From positions 1 to 5,621 of the forward strand of contig JAHFDC010000075.1 of assembly GCA_023249205.1 (NCBI GenBank): 5,621 nt of DNA, in the 5' to 3' direction. How positions within the stretch are numbered: the stretch's first letter is position 1; each line of letters begins with the position of its first letter. The translations under genes were made by a program, and so were the position numbers. The notes under the pieces were generated by a model. It saw only the letters and a list, made by a program, of their open reading frames with translations. It ran no database searches and was not told the origin of the DNA. Shown here one piece after another: positions 5,464 to 5,621 of this stretch. The stretch is from Candidatus Methylomirabilota bacterium (GTDB lineage Bacteria > Methylomirabilota > Methylomirabilia > Methylomirabilales > JACPAU01).

Positions 5464-5621
5464 CGTGACTCTCACGAGTTGGAGATGATGCTCACGCGAG
5501 GCGTGACGTGCCGGGCCAAATGACGAGCATCACGAGGCCCGAGGGAGGAGGCGGCCGGAGGCGTACGCAGTTTGTACGTTGAGGACCGCCGACGACCGAG
5601 AACGACGTGAGGCGACGTCAG
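5461..5621 (+). repeat. Structured intergenic repeat element, copy 2 (cut by window end)
   Basis: This is a second direct copy of the 3189-3391 element, starting at the plsY stop codon. Preserved segments are CGTGA/TCACG (5464-5468 with 5492-5496), TGATGCTC/GAGCATCA (5486-5493 with 5525-5532) and CGGGCC/GGCCCG (5512-5517 with 5536-5541). The first hairpin is weakened by one wobble pair and one mismatch. Further on, CGTAC/GTACG (5562-5566 with 5574-5578), GGCGG/CCGCC (5550-5554 with 5586-5590) and GACGT/ACGTC (5604-5608 with 5615-5619) can form hairpins. It is shorter than copy 1 across the middle by about 29 nt. No rho-independent terminator (GC stem plus T run) is seen after plsY. The right end is outside the window. 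Confidence 0.75.

Noticed and set aside
5464..5621. Rho-independent terminator after plsY
   Set aside because: Hairpins are present but none is followed by a run of T; the segment has no stretch of more than three T residues.

Overview
The window is a GC-rich (about 70% by eye) bacterial chromosomal segment with four genes, all on the + strand. Strong G/C preference at third codon positions fits all four genes and also explains the long open shadow frames on the other strand. No 16S or other phylogenetic marker is present. The gene content (a large TPR/Pro-Ala protein, an ExeA/MshM-type ATPase, PgsA and PlsY) would suit a high-GC didermal bacterium, for example a former deltaproteobacterial lineage or Methylomirabilota/Rokubacteria. 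That placement is inference only.

Layout. Positions 1-101 carry a plausible sigma70-type promoter (consensus -35, extended -10) and a strong Shine-Dalgarno for a 1029-residue cytoplasmic TPR scaffold protein (102-3191). A 250-bp gene-free stretch follows. It holds a structured repeat element (3189-3391) and a short leader. Next come three tightly packed genes: an ExeA/MshM-family AAA+ ATPase (3442-4296), pgsA (4303-4851) and plsY (4861-5463, or from 4855). Immediately after plsY a second copy of the repeat starts at 5461 and runs off the window end.

How the genes work together. PgsA and PlsY both consume sn-glycerol-3-phosphate. PlsY makes lysophosphatidic acid from it, and PgsA makes phosphatidylglycerol-phosphate, so their pairing is metabolically sensible. 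The ATPase and the TPR protein resemble families tied to pilus, secretion or envelope assembly, but no pilus gene is visible here. The short gaps (6 and 3-9 nt) suggest ATPase-pgsA-plsY is one transcription unit.

Most interesting signal. Two direct copies of a noncoding element bracket the ATPase-pgsA-plsY unit. Their first 90 nt align without gaps at 83/90 identity. In both copies the homology begins at the stop codon of the upstream gene. The element has several self-complementary segments: an apparent 8-bp/6-bp pseudoknot preserved exactly in both copies, and in copy 1 a perfect 12-bp long-range helix. It looks like an undescribed structured RNA or a small nonautonomous mobile element, and I could not match it to a family I know.
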